Shown here: in pieces, positions 63,693-64,000 of the stretch
Layout of the letters: each line of letters begins with the position of its first letter
Position numbering within the stretch: position 1 is the first letter of the stretch
NCBI RefSeq assembly: GCF_029227915.1
Contig: NC_079886.1
Coordinates: forward strand, 7,686,001 to 7,750,000
From: Hydractinia symbiolongicarpus
Lineage: Eukaryota > Cnidaria > Hydrozoa > Anthoathecata > Hydractiniidae
Length of the DNA stretch: 64,000 nt
Direction: 5' to 3'
Translations under genes and position numbers: made by a program
The notes under the pieces: generated by a model
Database searches by the model: none
Told to the model about the DNA's origin: nothing
Seen by the model: only the letters and a program-made list of their open reading frames with translations

Positions 63693-64000
63693 CTAAAAAA
63701 AAATATAGCAAAGTAAAGCAATACAGTTTTCTGTCAACAAAAATGTTTTAAAAAAGTTTTTTATTTTGAATTTACAAGAGATAACCTGCTGACATTGACA
63801 TTATATTATTAACAAGTCGTATAATCAAGGCAAAAAAAATTTCATAACTGGTCCCTTTTAAATATTTTTGTAACAAATATTATAATTCATAATTTCAAGA
63901 CTTGACAAAAATTTTCATATACATATTTCTTTGCCTTTCAATAAACTATAGTTCTACTATTGTCAGTTAATCAAGAATTTATCCCAAAAAATAAATAACA

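Overview
The window looks like nuclear DNA of an animal, most likely a hydrozoan-type cnidarian. This is an inference from the very AT-rich sequence, short exons (35-515 nt) with GT-AG introns, genes for motile-cilium proteins, a secreted multi-TSP1 protein with phase-1 domain exons, and a dense mix of intronic transposons (BEL/Pao, LINE, hAT-like, Tigger, foldback MITEs, miniature Helitron-like elements). Nothing bacterial, plasmid-like or viral was seen. There is no CRISPR array, rRNA or intact tRNA.

Three protein-coding genes can be assembled with consistent splice phases. (1) At 496-3199 (+) there is a two-exon gene for a protein with two EF-hands, EFCAB12-like. (2) At 35000-10130 (-) there is a 25-exon gene for CFAP69, the cilia- and flagella-associated armadillo-type protein. 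All 25 exons join in frame to 903 codons plus stop, covering the whole family length. (3) At 58095-38801 (-), probably continuing past the right edge, 15 exons give 748 in-frame codons for a secreted protein: an unrecognised N-terminal module, nine TSP1-type repeats, a Cys-rich module between repeats six and seven, and a C-terminal SEA-like segment that stops about half-way through the fold.

Layout: 1-3.3 kb EF-hand gene; 3.3-10.1 kb intergenic, with a dimeric ~96-bp satellite at 6.9-7.8 kb; 10.1-35.0 kb CFAP69, whose introns 2 and 4 hold LINE, BEL/Pao and hAT-like remnants; 35.0-38.8 kb intergenic, with a Tigger/pogo-type element; 38.8-58.1 kb TSP1/SEA gene; 58.1-64 kb retroelement debris, a perfect 40-bp-arm hairpin built from a tRNA 5' half, and two candidate upstream exons of the TSP1 gene.

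The EF-hand protein and CFAP69 are both plausible axonemal or flagellar components and are neighbours in tail-to-tail orientation. The TSP1/SEA protein would act outside the cell. The most unusual items are a recurrent 100-145 bp element family with Helitron-like ends, two separate tRNA-derived repeat structures, a GC-AG intron and a 35-nt microexon in CFAP69, and the half-SEA C-terminus.
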